Below, piece by piece: positions 1-12,598 of a DNA stretch of 64,000 bases. Numbering within the stretch: position 1 is the stretch's first letter; the number at the start of each line of letters is the position of its first letter. The position numbers and the translations under genes were made by a program. The notes under the pieces were generated by a model. That model did no database searches. It was given only the letters and a program-made list of their open reading frames with translations, and had not been told where the DNA came from. Location of the stretch: assembly GCA_033398695.1 (NCBI GenBank), contig CM065802.1:140168096-140232095 (forward strand), written 5' to 3'. Source of the DNA: Orobanche coerulescens. Taxonomy: Eukaryota; Streptophyta; Magnoliopsida; Lamiales; Orobanchaceae.

Positions 1-9
1 CCTTGAGGA

Positions 10-50
10 TTAGCGCGCGCTAACACTCCCTGGCTATATAAACCAGGGAG
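10..50 (+). promoter_or_regulatory. LTR promoter: CG palindrome plus TATA box within inverted arms
   Basis: TAGCGCGCGCTA (11-22) is a perfect palindrome. It is followed by CTATATAAA (34-42), flanked by the complementary arms CTCCCTGG (26-33) and CCAGGGAG (43-50). The spacing and orientation fit a retrotransposon U3 core promoter reading rightward. The same design, with different arm and palindrome sequences, is seen in element B. Confidence 0.6.
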
Positions 51-662
51 TTGACCCAGATGAACATAATATTTTCATTTCTTCTCCTCCCTGCGACGCA
101 GAGCTTCTCCAGGTGATTTCCGAGCGATCCCTTCCTCCGATTATTTCAGGCATCCTCTACCTTGAGTTTTTGAAGTAGATTAACAAAACCTACTTGTGTT
201 CTTCATCCTCAATCCAAGGTAAATCTCTTAGAACCCTACTTTTGGGCGATTTGGGGGTTTTGGGATTTTCTTCCGATCCGTTTTGTTTTGTTGGTGGATT
301 CATGATGAATATGATTAATCTTGATGGTATTCTTAGTTCCATACGGATTCATGGTATATTTCGTGGCTTTTACGGAATCGAGAGGGTTTGGTTGTGGTCC
401 GCCCTCGTTGTTATTTATGTACGAATATACATGAATCGTAGGCGTGTTTTCGGGTGTATTCCATTTTCGTATTCATCTAGCATTGGTTGTGATTATGTTC
501 TTCGAATCATTAGGTTCGGTTCCGTTGATTCTTAGCATTCGTCGGTGACTATCCTTTCCGTTCGTTGCGTCATCAATTATTCAAGGCAAGTGATTCTCGG
601 AAACCTTTATGCTTAACGTGAAATGGTAATGTATATTGTGTGTGCTTTACTCACCTAGGGAG

Positions 663-905
663 GGTCCGACGGGGCCTCGAGGGAATCTATGGCTTCGTCC
701 TGGATTCATGAGTTTGATTCGCTAGCCAGCTCGGGAGGGTCCTTAGAGGCCTCGAGTGGGATTTTTGGCTTCGTCCCGGTCCTAGGTGACGTGTGGTGCT
801 TGATTTGTTTTATGAATGTGGCCAGCTCGGGAGGGTCCTTAGAGGCCTCGAGTGGGATTCGTGGCTTCGTCCCGGTCCTAGGCAAATTGATTGTGACTGT
901 TTGTT
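663..905 (+). repeat. Tandem repeat module in LTR (about 3 units)
   Basis: Near-identical units containing 'gccagctcgggagggtcc' and 'ttcgtcccggtcctagg' recur at roughly 725-788 and 822-885, with a shorter related unit from 663. The same module, reverse complemented, lies at 26812-27030 and 33850-34075 in element B. Reading frames through it are not conserved, so it looks like non-coding LTR structure. Confidence 0.7.
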
Positions 906-1574
906 TCTGGAAAAGACATGTCTGGTTTTGGTTTTTGAAATGATATTGGTGCATGTACTATGAAATGTGTAAGCGATTGGTTTGCCTTGATTACTTGTAC
1001 TAGCGTAATTGCTAACCCCTTTGGGGACCCGTTTTGGGGAAATTCTTGTTATGGATTTCAGGTTATGATTATCCGGACGAGCGAGCACCGGGACAGTACG
1101 AGGATGTTGGCCAGGGTCGTTGACATGTGCATTTGGGTCTTCTTATTTCTTTTGTTCATTTCGATATGGTTGTTTCCACAGTTATAAACTTATAGATTGT
1201 ACTCGCGAGTACTTAGGCTTTTCATTTCAAACTCCGTATTGTATTACTTTAAATTGTTACATTGTCGGATGATGTTTATTTCGCCGGTTGCTCCGGGCGT
1301 ATCCTTATATGTCATATTGTTTAAATGTGTGTCCTCGCTAACCGAGATGGTTAGTCGAGTGGTGTTTTCTTGTTGTAGCCTGGTGGGTCCGATATAGGGG
1401 TCCACGGCGCTGTAATATACTTCAAATATCTCGGGGTGTTACAGAGGATTGTTCAACAGGGCTTCGTATAATATTTTGTTACAAATTACGAGAAATAAAT
1501 ACTAAAATAGATTATTGGGTTTTTAAATATTAACTTAATTAAAATGCACTATTTTTATTTTAAACTATTTTTAA

Positions 1575-1745
1575 AGACTTTTTAATAAGACTATTTTTAA
1601 TAAGACTATTTATATTAAGACTATTTATACTAGACTATTTATATTAAGACTATTTATACTAGACTATTTATATTAAGACTATTTATACTAGACTATTTAT
1701 ATTAAGACTATTTATACTAGACTATTTATACTAGACTATTTTTAA
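1575..1745 (-). repeat. AT-rich minisatellite of A LTR
   Basis: Alternating 14- and 15-bp units of the type agtctagtataaat and agtcttaatataaat (on the - strand) form an approximately 29-bp higher-order unit. The same array is at 17925-18062, 18477-18647 and 56458-56641, with differing copy number. Confidence 0.8.
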
Positions 1746-2772
1746 CTAGTGAAAATGAATAGAATTAAAATGAGTTGGGAATTTATAAAATCTAGGGGAT
1801 TACGGGTTCATTAAATTAGGTTTTTAATTAAGTATCGGAATTGATTTTTACTGATATAAAAGAAAAAACGAATGTTTATCGAGTAATCAACTTTTCACCT
1901 CTGTACTTTCGTATTCAAAGATGTCTTAATCACTTTTGCTTTTTTAAGATGTTGATAACAAGATTAACACTTGATAGATTGAAAAGATGTATTTCCAATA
2001 CACTTAACAATCAATCAAGGAGGTTTCACTAGTAGAAATAGGATATGATCAATCTCTATTTAAACTAATTAGTCCTTTCATTTCTCTAACTTGACTATTT
2101 TTAGGATAAACGATCGTTAATCGAGTAATCAACTTTTCACCTCATAACTTTCGTATTCAAAGGTGTCTTAACCACTTTCGCAATCTTAAGATGTTGATAA
2201 CAAGATTAACATTTGATAGATTGAAAAGATATGTTTCCAATTCACTCAACAATCAATCAAGAAGGTTTCATTAGTAAAAATAGGATATGATCAATCTCTA
2301 TTTAAACCAATTGGTCCTAAAAATAGTTTAAATCAATCAAATACTCAATATATAACCTAATAGAAATCCCCCTTCCCCTATGAAGAAAGATTAGCTACTC
2401 ATTGGTTTATACATACTAAAATTATAATAGAAATAATTGATATATATATAATATATATAGAAACTTTTAATTACTAGAACTTAATGGTAATAGATAAAAC
2501 TTACTTGAATATGATGAATCAAAGTGCAAGAAACAAACTTCAAAATATAACTTCAAACTTGTTTAAAGGTTACAAGCTTACAAAAATTGAAAGTAAAACA
2601 CTAAGTGCTTATTGATCAAGCACTTTTCAATTACAAACTAAATGAAAGAAAAACTTCAAACCAAAAATGAAATACAAACTAAAATTGAAAGTTCTAAGGA
2701 AAATATATTGCTAAAGGAAAGGAGTATTTATTAGCAAGAAGTTGATGATTTTGCAATGGATGAAGATGTCCT

Positions 2773-2780
2773 TTTATAGG
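2773..2780 (-). promoter_or_regulatory. TATA box of inverted A LTR
   Basis: CTTTTATA on the + strand reads TATAAAAG on the - strand, in the same context (cacc before, gacatcttcatcc after) as the A LTR TATA boxes at 3761 and 25913. Confidence 0.5.
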
Positions 2781-3351
2781 TGATTTTCAAGAATACAATT
2801 GATTATTTAATTCAAAATATCTATTGTAATATCATTTTTTTAATTCTTTGTTCACACTTCACCCATGTCTTTGAATTTTCAGATTTTTGACCAAAAAAAT
2901 ATCTTGTGGTTGAGTTCACAAGTTGGTCAAAAGTGGACTAATTTTGCATGGCATCTGAAAAGCGGCGATGAAAACGTCCCGGTTGCCGTGTTGTGCGCCG
3001 CTTTGTGGTAACTCGGTCTCTTCGGAATACGCGAGGACACGGCGCTAAATGCCGGCCGTGTGTGAAACGGCGCAAGACACGGCCCTTGTCGCGCCGGATG
3101 TAAAACGGCCTACATAACACGGTCCTGTTTGCCGTGTTGTATGGTCGTTTGCCTTGAAAAATTCCGTCGTTGGATTTGATCTTGTTTTCCGTCCTTTTTG
3201 ATGCTTCATGTCGATGTCTGTAAAATAACCATTTTTAGCTCATGTTTGGACATATCTGTAAAATATGTATTTTTAATCACAAATCAGTACAATTATGCCC
3301 GGAAAAATGAATATTTTGTATATGAATTTTAGATCAATTATGCTCTAATCA

Positions 3352-4088
3352 AATTCATATACAAAATATTTTTCAAGGCAAAACGACCAAACAACACGGC
3401 GCAAAAAGGATCGTGTTATGTAGGCCGTTTCACATACGGCGCAACAAGGGCCGTGTCTTGGGCCGTTTCACACACGGCCGGCATTTAGCGCCGTGTCCTC
3501 GCGCGTATTCCGGAAGAGACCGAGTCACCACAAAACGGCGCACAACACGGGCAAAGGGGCGTTTTCATCGCCGTTTTTCAGCAGATGCCATGCAAAATTA
3601 GTCCACTTTTGACCAACTTGTGAACTCAACCACAAGATATTTTTTTGGTCAAAAATCTGAAAATTCAAAGACATGGGTGAAGTGTGAACAAAGAATTAAA
3701 AAAATGATATTACAATAGATATTTTGAATTAAATAATCAATTGTATTCTTGAAAATCACCTATAAAAGGACATCTTCATCCATTGCAAAATCATCAACTT
3801 CTTGCTAAGAAATACTCCTTTCCTTTTGCCATATATTTTCCTTCGAACTTTCAATTTTAGTTTGTATTTCATTTTTGGTTTGAAGTTTTTCTTTCATTTA
3901 GTTTGTAATTGAAAAGTGCTTGATCAATAAGCACTTAGTATTTTACTTTCAATTTTTGTAAGCTTGTAACCTTTAAACAAGTTTGAAGTTATATTTTGAA
4001 GTTTGTTTCTTGCACTTTGATTCATCATATTCAAGTAAGTTTTATCTATTGTCATTAAGTTCTAGTAATTAAAAGTCTCTATATATAT
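3352..4088 (+). mobile_element. Element A 5' LTR, first segment (U3), 5' truncated
   Basis: This matches the A 3' LTR from 25349 on, but the first 24 bases of the LTR (tgattagcg...) are absent and a segment of about 160 bases present at 25371-25530 is missing after 'acaaaata'. It contains the CG-rich block (acggcgcaa, ggccgtttcacac) and a TATA box at 3761-3768 (TATAAAAG). It is interrupted at 4089 by element C and resumes at 17211. Confidence 0.8.
3761..3768 (+). promoter_or_regulatory. TATA box of element A 5' LTR
   Basis: TATAAAAG preceded by gaaaatcacc and followed by gacatcttcatcc. The identical context is found in the 3' LTR at 25913-25920. Element C cuts the transcribed leader a few hundred bases downstream, so this promoter probably no longer drives the internal region. 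Confidence 0.55.
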
Positions 4089-6097
4089 TGTAACACTCCC
4101 AGATCCGATCGGGAATATTACAGCGCCGTGGGCCCCGAGATGGAACCCACAAGGCTGAAGGAAATTTTCGCAAACATTTACAAATGCCCAAGAGGCTAAC
4201 GACGGTATTTTCTATTTAAAACATTCGAAGACTTAATAAAATCCGTTTATCAAAACCGTCGTAAATCTCATTTGAAAGGACAAGGCCTGAAATGCCAGAA
4301 CTCAACAGTTTAAAAACATACGTTAAGTTATCGCTTACACGTATCGACAAAATAGTTTAGGAAACGATTGCAAAAGTAACCTAAGTTACCAAATACCAAA
4401 AAGCCATTTAAAAATACGCAGGCAGCGGAAAAGACAGACAATTAAAAATACTACAGCAGCGAAACACAATAACTGATCATAAACTCAATTCACACAAAAA
4501 CATGCTCTAGACAGTATCCTCCTGGAAGCTCATCTCTCCACGACCGCTACAAGCTCGACACCTCAAGAACCTAAAAAGAAAGCCCACGACGGGGTCAGCC
4601 ATAATATCCAACAATGATAACCGTCACATCACATTAATAATTACATACCAATGAGAATACAACATAAGAACACGACCAACGTAATCTTATCGTTATAACT
4701 TTACTTACTCAAGTAATTCTCATCAGAATAACCATTATCACAGTTTCACATCTTGTACTCGATTAACCAATAAACTCGAACATAAAATCTGTATTATACC
4801 TCAAACAATACTCAAGATTCTCAAACTATCATCACCAACTCACGATACGGAAATATACGATTTCTGACCAATACGATCCATCGAATAACATCATCAAATC
4901 CCAAAACGATAACCGATTGTCCATCAAAGACAAATACCAAAGGAAATACGGAACATACCTCGAGATATGAAGTGCCACGACAATCATATCAGTCTAATCC
5001 GAGATCAGATCAATGCAAAACGGACATGGTCCTAACACAAGACCTACAAATGCATACTCATATGACAACGTCAATATGATCACAACAATAACAATGATGT
5101 ATACTCAATGGAAATCCGACGATCCAGCGCCCTCAGCATAGATCCCCTTGATGATCCTATCAGATCATCATAAGGTGGATAACCAACAATACACACAAGA
5201 ACAACAACACATGATAAAATCAATGATGTGAATTCATAAGATTCCATCAACACAATACTGGTAATCCAACGATCCAGCGCCCTCAGCATAGATCCCCATG
5301 ATGATCCCGTCGAACCAACGCATGCAAATCAATATGTTCATCAACATGAACAACATATGAATCAAAACATGAACGACACTATGATGACACAACTAGGACG
5401 ACCTCATGTTCAGCAACATGAATGATAACCTGCATGATCAAATCACTAACATTAACTGAATCGATATAAGATACTTGCCCGAGTCCTTCGGGAGAAATCT
5501 CGATATCAAACCATCACCGACGATTATCCGCAATGCTCGGCGATCCAAACGTACCATGGACTACAGATACCCATATCCTCGTCTTTACCATAATGTAACC
5601 TCGATTCCCGAATATGCCAATAACCGAAATGAGTCATAACCTTACGATTTAACTCCCAGAATCGGAAAGACAACACATAATCCAAATCTCCAGAATTTGC
5701 AGTAATAATCATTACTATATGCATTATAAATGAAATGAAACTGAAACCATTCATTAAACATTATAACTGAGCAAGTAATAACTTGCCTCGATACCGATAC
5801 CACGAAGCTGCTACCGAACACATTGCCTTTGTCTACGAGCTCCTTAGCCCCGATCAAAAGCAACACAACGGACATACTCGAACACGACCGCAACATCCGG
5901 TTATAATCACCGATCAATAATCTCAACCTATCGAAGTAATCAAATAACACATATCCGATAACAATCAACAACCGACAAAACTAACCAATCGAACTCAACG
6001 GTTCAACAAAACCTCCACTAAACGCAGTCAGAACAAATCAAATCAAACCATCACAAATTCATAATCACAACACAAAAATACTGCACTGTCGGCCTAC

Positions 6098-6182
6098 TTA
6101 GCGCACGTTAAATGCATAACGTAGCGTGCGCTAAGTATCCCCCGTTAGCGTGCGCTAGCCCGTAAGCTTAGCGTGCGCTAAT
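6098..6182. repeat. Minor cluster of TAGCGTGCGCTA motifs
   Basis: Four copies or variants (tagcgcacgtta, tagcgtgcgcta, ttagcgtgcgcta, ttagcgtgcgctaa) within 85 bases. This cluster lies on the transcribed side of the predicted TATA box. The corresponding cluster in the other LTR is at 12148-12232. Confidence 0.75.
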
Positions 6183-6830
6183 GCTGTACAGTGGCATGCA
6201 TTCCAAGCATCGACTAACATCTTGCGACTACGAATCTGAATGAAGGGAGACATAAATCTTCATATCTCTTGAAGATAAACGACACCATAACTATCACAAG
6301 GATCATATCAATGTCCATATATCAATAACACATCAACAATCAAACCGACTCGATAACAAGGATCATATCATACTCAATCTGGAATTCAACCTAGTATCAT
6401 GATTCATCTCATCTAAATCAACCAATATAATTACCAAGATTCAGAAATCCATCTTAGATCGGGTTAAATGAATCAACATTCTTATAGTATGAAGAATCTT
6501 AACTAACATCCGAAACTCTTATCAAAATTCCATTGAATCTCATATAACATCATCATCTGATTATCCAACATGCTCCTCACATGTAATCATCCAAGAAAAA
6601 CAAACCACCATCAAGAGGATACGAAAATTACCTGGATTGGATGAACCAAGAATAAGAACACTTGACTCCATTCTAAGAATCATGAATAACTTTGAATCCA
6701 TGCTCTCCATCTTAATCTTGTTAAAGATCATCATCTCACCGTGTTTGGGAACCTCAAGAACCTCCCAAAGCTCTCTCTATCGACTGAAAGAGAAAGAATG
6801 GACTAAATGCATCTCAAAACCCGTCTGTCC

Positions 6831-7361
6831 CCTTATATAGAATACATTACTAGCGTGCGCTAACATCTCATGTTTAGCGTGCGCAACAGCCATAGCGTGC
6901 GCTAACTGACTTTGTTAGCGTGCGCTATCGCGGTCCAGAGGCCACTGTCTGGCTTCATACATGTGCTTGCGTACGTAATGCCCATGCATTAGCGTACATA
7001 ACTTACACTGCCTAGCGTACGCAAGTCCTTTGCCCTTAGCGTGCGCTATCCGAAGTTGACTTACTATAGTCTGCACCTACTCCGAATATGCTCGTGACCC
7101 CACATGCCGAAAGCAACCAATAAAGCCGAGATTCCCTGTTGACCGATCTGATATTAGCATGCGCTATCAACAGGCATTAGCGTGCGCTAATGCTTTACGA
7201 CAAACATCAGTTGACTTCGTCGGCACATGCGCTGAAAGTGACCGGGTCCACACGTAGATTCCCTCTGAGCTGTTTTGCACTAGCGTACGCTAACCTATGA
7301 ACGTAGCGTGCGCTAAACCTGCACGATAGCGTGCGCTATGCATGAATATTAGCGTGCGCTA
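6831..7361 (-). promoter_or_regulatory. Element C U3 promoter: TATA box with upstream palindrome array
   Basis: CTATATAAGG on the - strand (6831-6840) is the likely TATA box. Immediately upstream of it (rightward on +), about 13 copies of TAGCGTGCGCTA and variants such as tagcgtacgcta and tagcatgcgcta are spread over 6850-7361. The motif is a near-perfect palindrome with CpGs in each half. The array is repeated at 16441-16955 in the other LTR. Confidence 0.6.
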
Positions 7362-7620
7362 ATAAGGCTATACTTATCCATTTTCAGCTATCCTCGTCCA
7401 ACATCTAGACATACCAAATACGAACATACGGCATACCAAATATACATTACTCAACACATTATATCCTCAAATACAATTGTCGACCAAATACGATAATTAT
7501 ACCAATACTGACATCTCAGTCCTTCATTTATTTTATCCATACTGTACAGATTCCACGCTGTACAACATAACTCGGATAAAATAACATTAAAAAATAATAG
7601 TAGAAATTTCGGATATTACA

Positions 7621-10040
7621 TACTACACCACTTAAAATAAGTTTCGTCCTCGAAACTTGCAATCCATCATAAAAAACAAACAAACCGTTCAGCCAAAATA
7701 TTCCGAAACCATCACGACAACGATCAATCATCATTATTACCGAATAACCAAAATAGCATACTTACATATGCGCCAAGTCGACGATCTCCTGAGATACTAG
7801 CAAGTGACTTCACTGTAAAGCCTCAATACGCTTACAATAACAATTCCATAAGTCCCAACCAAATATATCATCTTCGGATGAAACAATCTGCCCGAATCAA
7901 ATCCTGTCTGCCTGATTACATAATCAGGTCTCAATTCCGATAAACGAATAATATCCGATGTATCTGTGAAACAACTGCTTAATACAATGGCAACGAATCC
8001 CGAAACATCGACAGAAAATCTGAACGCTCAGATGATCACCAACAATGATCAACAATCAACCGAATTTATCATCGACATGATAAATTCCAATCTGACCAAC
8101 CAGAGGTCAAAACACAATCGAGAATATCATCAACATGATAAACTCCAATATGACCAACCAGAGGTCAAAACACAATCGAGAATATCATCAACGTGATAAA
8201 CTCCAACACGATCAACACAGAACCACAGAAACCGATATATGAGTGAATAAAGTTCACAAAACGACACACCAATCACATACCGATGAACATATCCAATCAT
8301 ATGTGGAGTGGGAATGACCACTCAATATCCAAAGCAACCAGCATGGGGTTACCATCCCCAAATTTTACACTTACAAAGAAATCATTCAAAGATCACTATG
8401 GTAAAATCGCGCTACTATCATACCAATGGAATCACATAGCACATGTCCCGATTTCAGAAAATTCAAAGTTTCTAAAATCGCATCTTGTACATGAATCTAC
8501 AATACGCAGCATATTTCTCTCGTCTGATAGATCAACCGATCATCCCTGGATAACCAAACTACCATGCTGAAATTCGAATCTCTTTTCCTCGTACCATACT
8601 GATGTCTTATCCAGTTCGTGAGTCACACTCAGAACTTCACCATGATATGCATTATGTACTAAATGCGTATGTATATCGATCATATTTTCAAAACCAGTTT
8701 GAAATCATATAGTCTTGTCAAAAGACAAATTTTCAAAAATTCTTTCAAGAGTTTGAAAACTCAAAACATAAATTTTCGTAAGACCACGAAATCAAATTTA
8801 AAAAAAATTAAATCGGCTCGCTGGTGCCAAGTTCTCGATAAAAATTCTTTTCGAATACACATGATTAAATAAAATGGAATTTATGCAAATGCTTGTCCAT
8901 ATCCATACTCCTGTATACCAATTCGGCTCGTCACCAAATTCACTGATATTCCATCGGAAAACCACACGATGAAATTTCAAAAATCTTAATATATAGACTC
9001 TGATAAAAACTCCTCCTCCACATACTACTCGCAACGTAAATCCTTAATCCATCCTGGATCACCTCAAATATGATATGACAAAACATTGAAACAATTCAAC
9101 AAATCAAACACAGCGAAAGACTTCCCAGGAAGTTTCGTTTGAACAAGTAAACTAAAACCGCGAAGGGCAGAAACGATATAGATAAGGATTGATAAAGTGT
9201 TTTACAATTCTCGGGAGTTTTAGAAAACAGAAAAGCTTTCTTTTGAAACATTAGGGTCTCAGCCCGTATCTTGTTCCGCATTACAAGAAGTTTAAAAAGT
9301 AGAAAACCCTTTTCGGACCCTAAGTCCTGAGTTGTAAAACTATTTCAAATTCAATTGGGTCTCGGCCCAAAAATCGTTTTCCGTAAAACATTCGTGAAAC
9401 GTTCATTTTGAAAAGTATATTTTCAAATGCTCAAAAGCAGTTCATATATCACAAAATAAACTAACATGACAACATGTTCTTCTCAACAATCCACAGTCCT
9501 TCTCCCGAATACACAATTATGTTCCAAAACTTAACCGACATATTGATTTTCCAAAATCATAGCTTCTCAAGATCATCAATCCTGTCCCAACTACTGTGTT
9601 CTGTTATCTCATGACATAACACATATTATTCTTCCGAATCTCAAAGCATATCAATTTAGAATGGCAGTAAATCTCAATGAAATTCGAAAATCCAAATACT
9701 TACATATCGTGAAGCCGACGATTCCCCCTGATACTGGCTCATGTCTCGACTCAAGAAAATACTCGACATAGATATTTTCAAAACACACGTTTTGCAAAAT
9801 CAGTTCAACTCAAGAACACAATACATCTCATTCCAGAGAATCTCGTTAACACCATTTGGAAAAGTTTACAACAACCCCAGTACTATACTGGTAAATCACT
9901 TAACGCACTAGCCCGAGTGAACAACAAAACTCACGGCTCTAATATTTGTCAAATCAACAACTCGAATGACGCGACAAAAACACGACCCAACTCGACCCGA
10001 ATGCCTAGGTTTTCTCAACCTAAGCTCCGATACCATATTC
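7621..10040 (-). other. Element C internal region, no recognisable genes
   Basis: This follows the left LTR with a polypurine-type tract (on - strand, the complement of tactacaccacttaaaa at 7621-7637) and ends at the primer site. Short open frames exist (e.g. 8283-8570), but none shows a gag zinc knuckle, protease, RT or integrase motif. A roughly 60-bp direct duplication lies near 8085-8210 (gaccaaccagaggtcaaaac twice). It appears to be gutted internal sequence retained for packaging and priming. Confidence 0.65.
10022..10035 (-). other. Primer binding site of element C (tRNA-iMet)
   Basis: On the - strand this reads TGGTATCGGAGCTT, five bases after the end of the LTR. TGGTATC(A/G)GAGC is the usual plant primer site complementary to initiator methionine tRNA. 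It fixes the - strand orientation of the element. Confidence 0.75.
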
Positions 10041-12598
10041 TGTAACACCCCCAGATCTGATCGGGAATATTACAGCGCCGTGGGCCCCGAGATGGAACCC
10101 ACAAGGCTGAAGGAAATTTTCGCAAACATTTACAAATGCCCAAGAGGCTAACGACGGTATTTTCTATTTAAAACATTCGAAGACTTAATAAAATCCGTTT
10201 ATCAAAACCGTCGTAAATCTCATATGAAAGGACAAGGCCTGAAATGCCAGAACTCAACAGTTTAAAAACATATGTTAAGTTATTGCTTACACGTATCGAC
10301 AAAATAGTTTAGGAAACGATTGCAAAAGTAACCTAAGTTACCAAATACCAAAAAGCCATTTAAAAATACGCACGCGGCGGAAAAGACAGACAATTAAAAA
10401 TACTCCAGCAGCGAAACACAATAACTGATCATAAACTCAATTCACACAAAAACATGCTCTAGCCAGTATCCTCCGGGAAGCTCATCTCTCCACGACCGCT
10501 ACAAGCTCCACACCTCAAGAACCTAAAAAGAAAGCCCACGACGGGGTCAGCCATAATATCCAACAACGATAACCGTCACATCACATTAATAATTACATAC
10601 CAATGAGAATACAACATAAGAACACGACCAACGTAATCTTATCGTTATAACTTTACTTACTCGAGTAATTCTCATCAGAATAACCATTATCACAGTTTCA
10701 CATCTTGTACTCGATTAACCAATAAACTCGAACATAAAATCTGTATTGTACCTCAAACAATACTCAAGATTCTCAAACTATCATCACCAACTCACGATAC
10801 GGAAATATACGATTTCTGACCAATACAATCCATCGAATAACATCATCAAATCCCAAAACGATAACCGATTGTCCATCAAAGACAAATACCAAAGGAAATA
10901 CGGAACATACCTCGAGATATGAAGTGCCACGACAATCATATCAGTCTAATCCGAGATCAGATCAATGCAAAACGGACATGGTCCTAACACAAGACCTACA
11001 AATGCATACTCATATGACAACGTCAATATGATCACAACAATAACAATGATGTATACTCAATGGAAATCCGACGATCCAGCGCCCTCAGCATAGATCCCCT
11101 TGATGATCTTATCAGATCATCATAAGGTGGATAACCAACAATACACACAAGAACAACAACACATGATAAAATCAATGATGCGACTTCACAAGATTCCATC
11201 AACAAAATACTGGTAATCCAACGATCCAGCGCCCTCAGCATAGATCCCCATGATGATCCCATCGAACCAACGCATGGTGGAAAACCTGTCCAACGATTCA
11301 GCGCCCTCATCATAGATCCTCATGATCCCTTCGGATCATTACAACATAACAATGCAATTATGCATACACATATGCAAATCAATATGTTCATCAACATGAA
11401 CAACATCTGAATCAAAACATGAACGACACTATGATGACACAACTAGGACGACCTCATGTTCAGTAACATGAATGATAACCTGCATGATCAAATCACTAAC
11501 ATTAATTGAATCGATATAAGATACTTGCCCGAGTCCTTCGGGAGAAATCTCGATATCAAACCATCACCGACGATTATCCGCAATGCTCGACAATCCAAAC
11601 GTACCATGGACTACAGATACTCATATCCTCGTCTTTACCATAATGTAACCTCGATACCCGAATATGCCAATAACCGAAATGAGTCATAACCTTACGATTT
11701 AACTCCCAGAATCGGAAAGACAACACATAATCCAAATCTCCAGAATTTGCAGTAATAATCATTACTATATGCATTATAAATGAAATGAAACTGAAACCAT
11801 TCATTAAACATTATAACTGAGCAAGTAATAACTTGCCTCGATACCGATACCACGAAGCTGCTACCGAACACATTGCCTTTGTCTACGAGCTCCTCAGCCC
11901 CGATCAAAAGCAACACAACAGACATACTCGAACACGACCGCAACATCCGGTTATAATCACCGATCAATAATCTCAACCTATCGAAGTAATCAAATAACAC
12001 ATATCCGATAACATTCAACAACCGACAAAACTAACCAATCGAACTCAACGGTTCAACAAAACCTCCACTAAACACAGTCAGAACAAATCAAATCAAACCA
12101 TCACAAATTCATAATCACAACACAAAAATACTGCACTGTCGGCCTACTTAGCGCACGTTAAACGCATAACGTAGCGTGCGCTAAGTAGCCCCCGTTAGCG
12201 TGCGCTAGCCCGTAAGCTTAGCGTGCGCTAATGTTGTACAGTGGCATGCATTCCAAGCATCGACTAACATCTTGCGACTATGAATCCGAATGAAGGGAGA
12301 CATAAATCTTCATATCTCTTGAAGATAAACGACACCATAACTATCACAAGGATCATATCAATGTCCATATATCAATAACACATCAACAATCAAACCGACT
12401 CGATAACAAGGATCATATCATACTCAATCTGGAATTCAACCTAGTATCATGATTCATCTCATCTAAATCAACCAATATAATTACCAAGATTCAGAAATCC
12501 ATCTTAGATCGGGTTAAATGAATCAACATTCTTATAGTATGAAGAATCTTAACTAACATCCGAAACTCTTATCAAAATTCCATTGAATCTCATATAAC

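Larger units (their letters stand above)
1..1443 (+). mobile_element. Partial long LTR (element B family), + orientation, right end
   Basis: The sequence matches, in reverse complement, the LTRs of element B (26247-28381 and 33286 onward): the shared tail includes the 'ggggtccacggcgctgtaa' stretch and ends in ggggtgttaca at 1443. The left end lies outside the window, so it is either a solo LTR or the 3' LTR of a larger element. It starts in U3 close to the promoter and the rest is R/U5. It inserted into an element A family LTR, because the sequence resumes at 1444 with gaggattgttcaacaggg, which is continuous in the other A copies. No protein-coding content is credible. Confidence 0.85.
1444..3351 (-). 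mobile_element. Element A family LTR, inverted copy
   Basis: Read on the - strand this begins at 3351 with TGATTAGAGCATAATTGATC, the same start as the A 3' LTR at 25325 (TGATTAGCGCATAATTGATC), and runs leftward through the same blocks: CG-rich U3, TATA box, AT minisatellite and 'cagggcttcg'. Its distal end is interrupted by the LTR ending at 1443. It abuts, head to head, the + strand A LTR that begins at 3352. No coding content. Confidence 0.85.
4089..7620 (-). repeat. Element C left LTR (3' LTR on - strand)
   Basis: A 3.5-kb LTR aligned throughout with 10041-17210. Relative to that copy it lacks about 100 bases near 5320 (present at 11270-11370 in the other LTR), consistent with deletion between direct repeats. 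It contains the 'ccagcgccctcagcatagatcccc' repeat module (about 5119 and 5270) and the TAGCGTGCGCTA motif clusters described separately. Confidence 0.85.

Noticed and set aside
2938..3601. Mirror-image open frames in both A LTR copies (LCRPF, GRFTHGRHLAPCPR)
   Set aside because: They sit in the CG-rich U3 upstream of the TATA box, vary by indels between copies and have no plausible start context; a result of composition.
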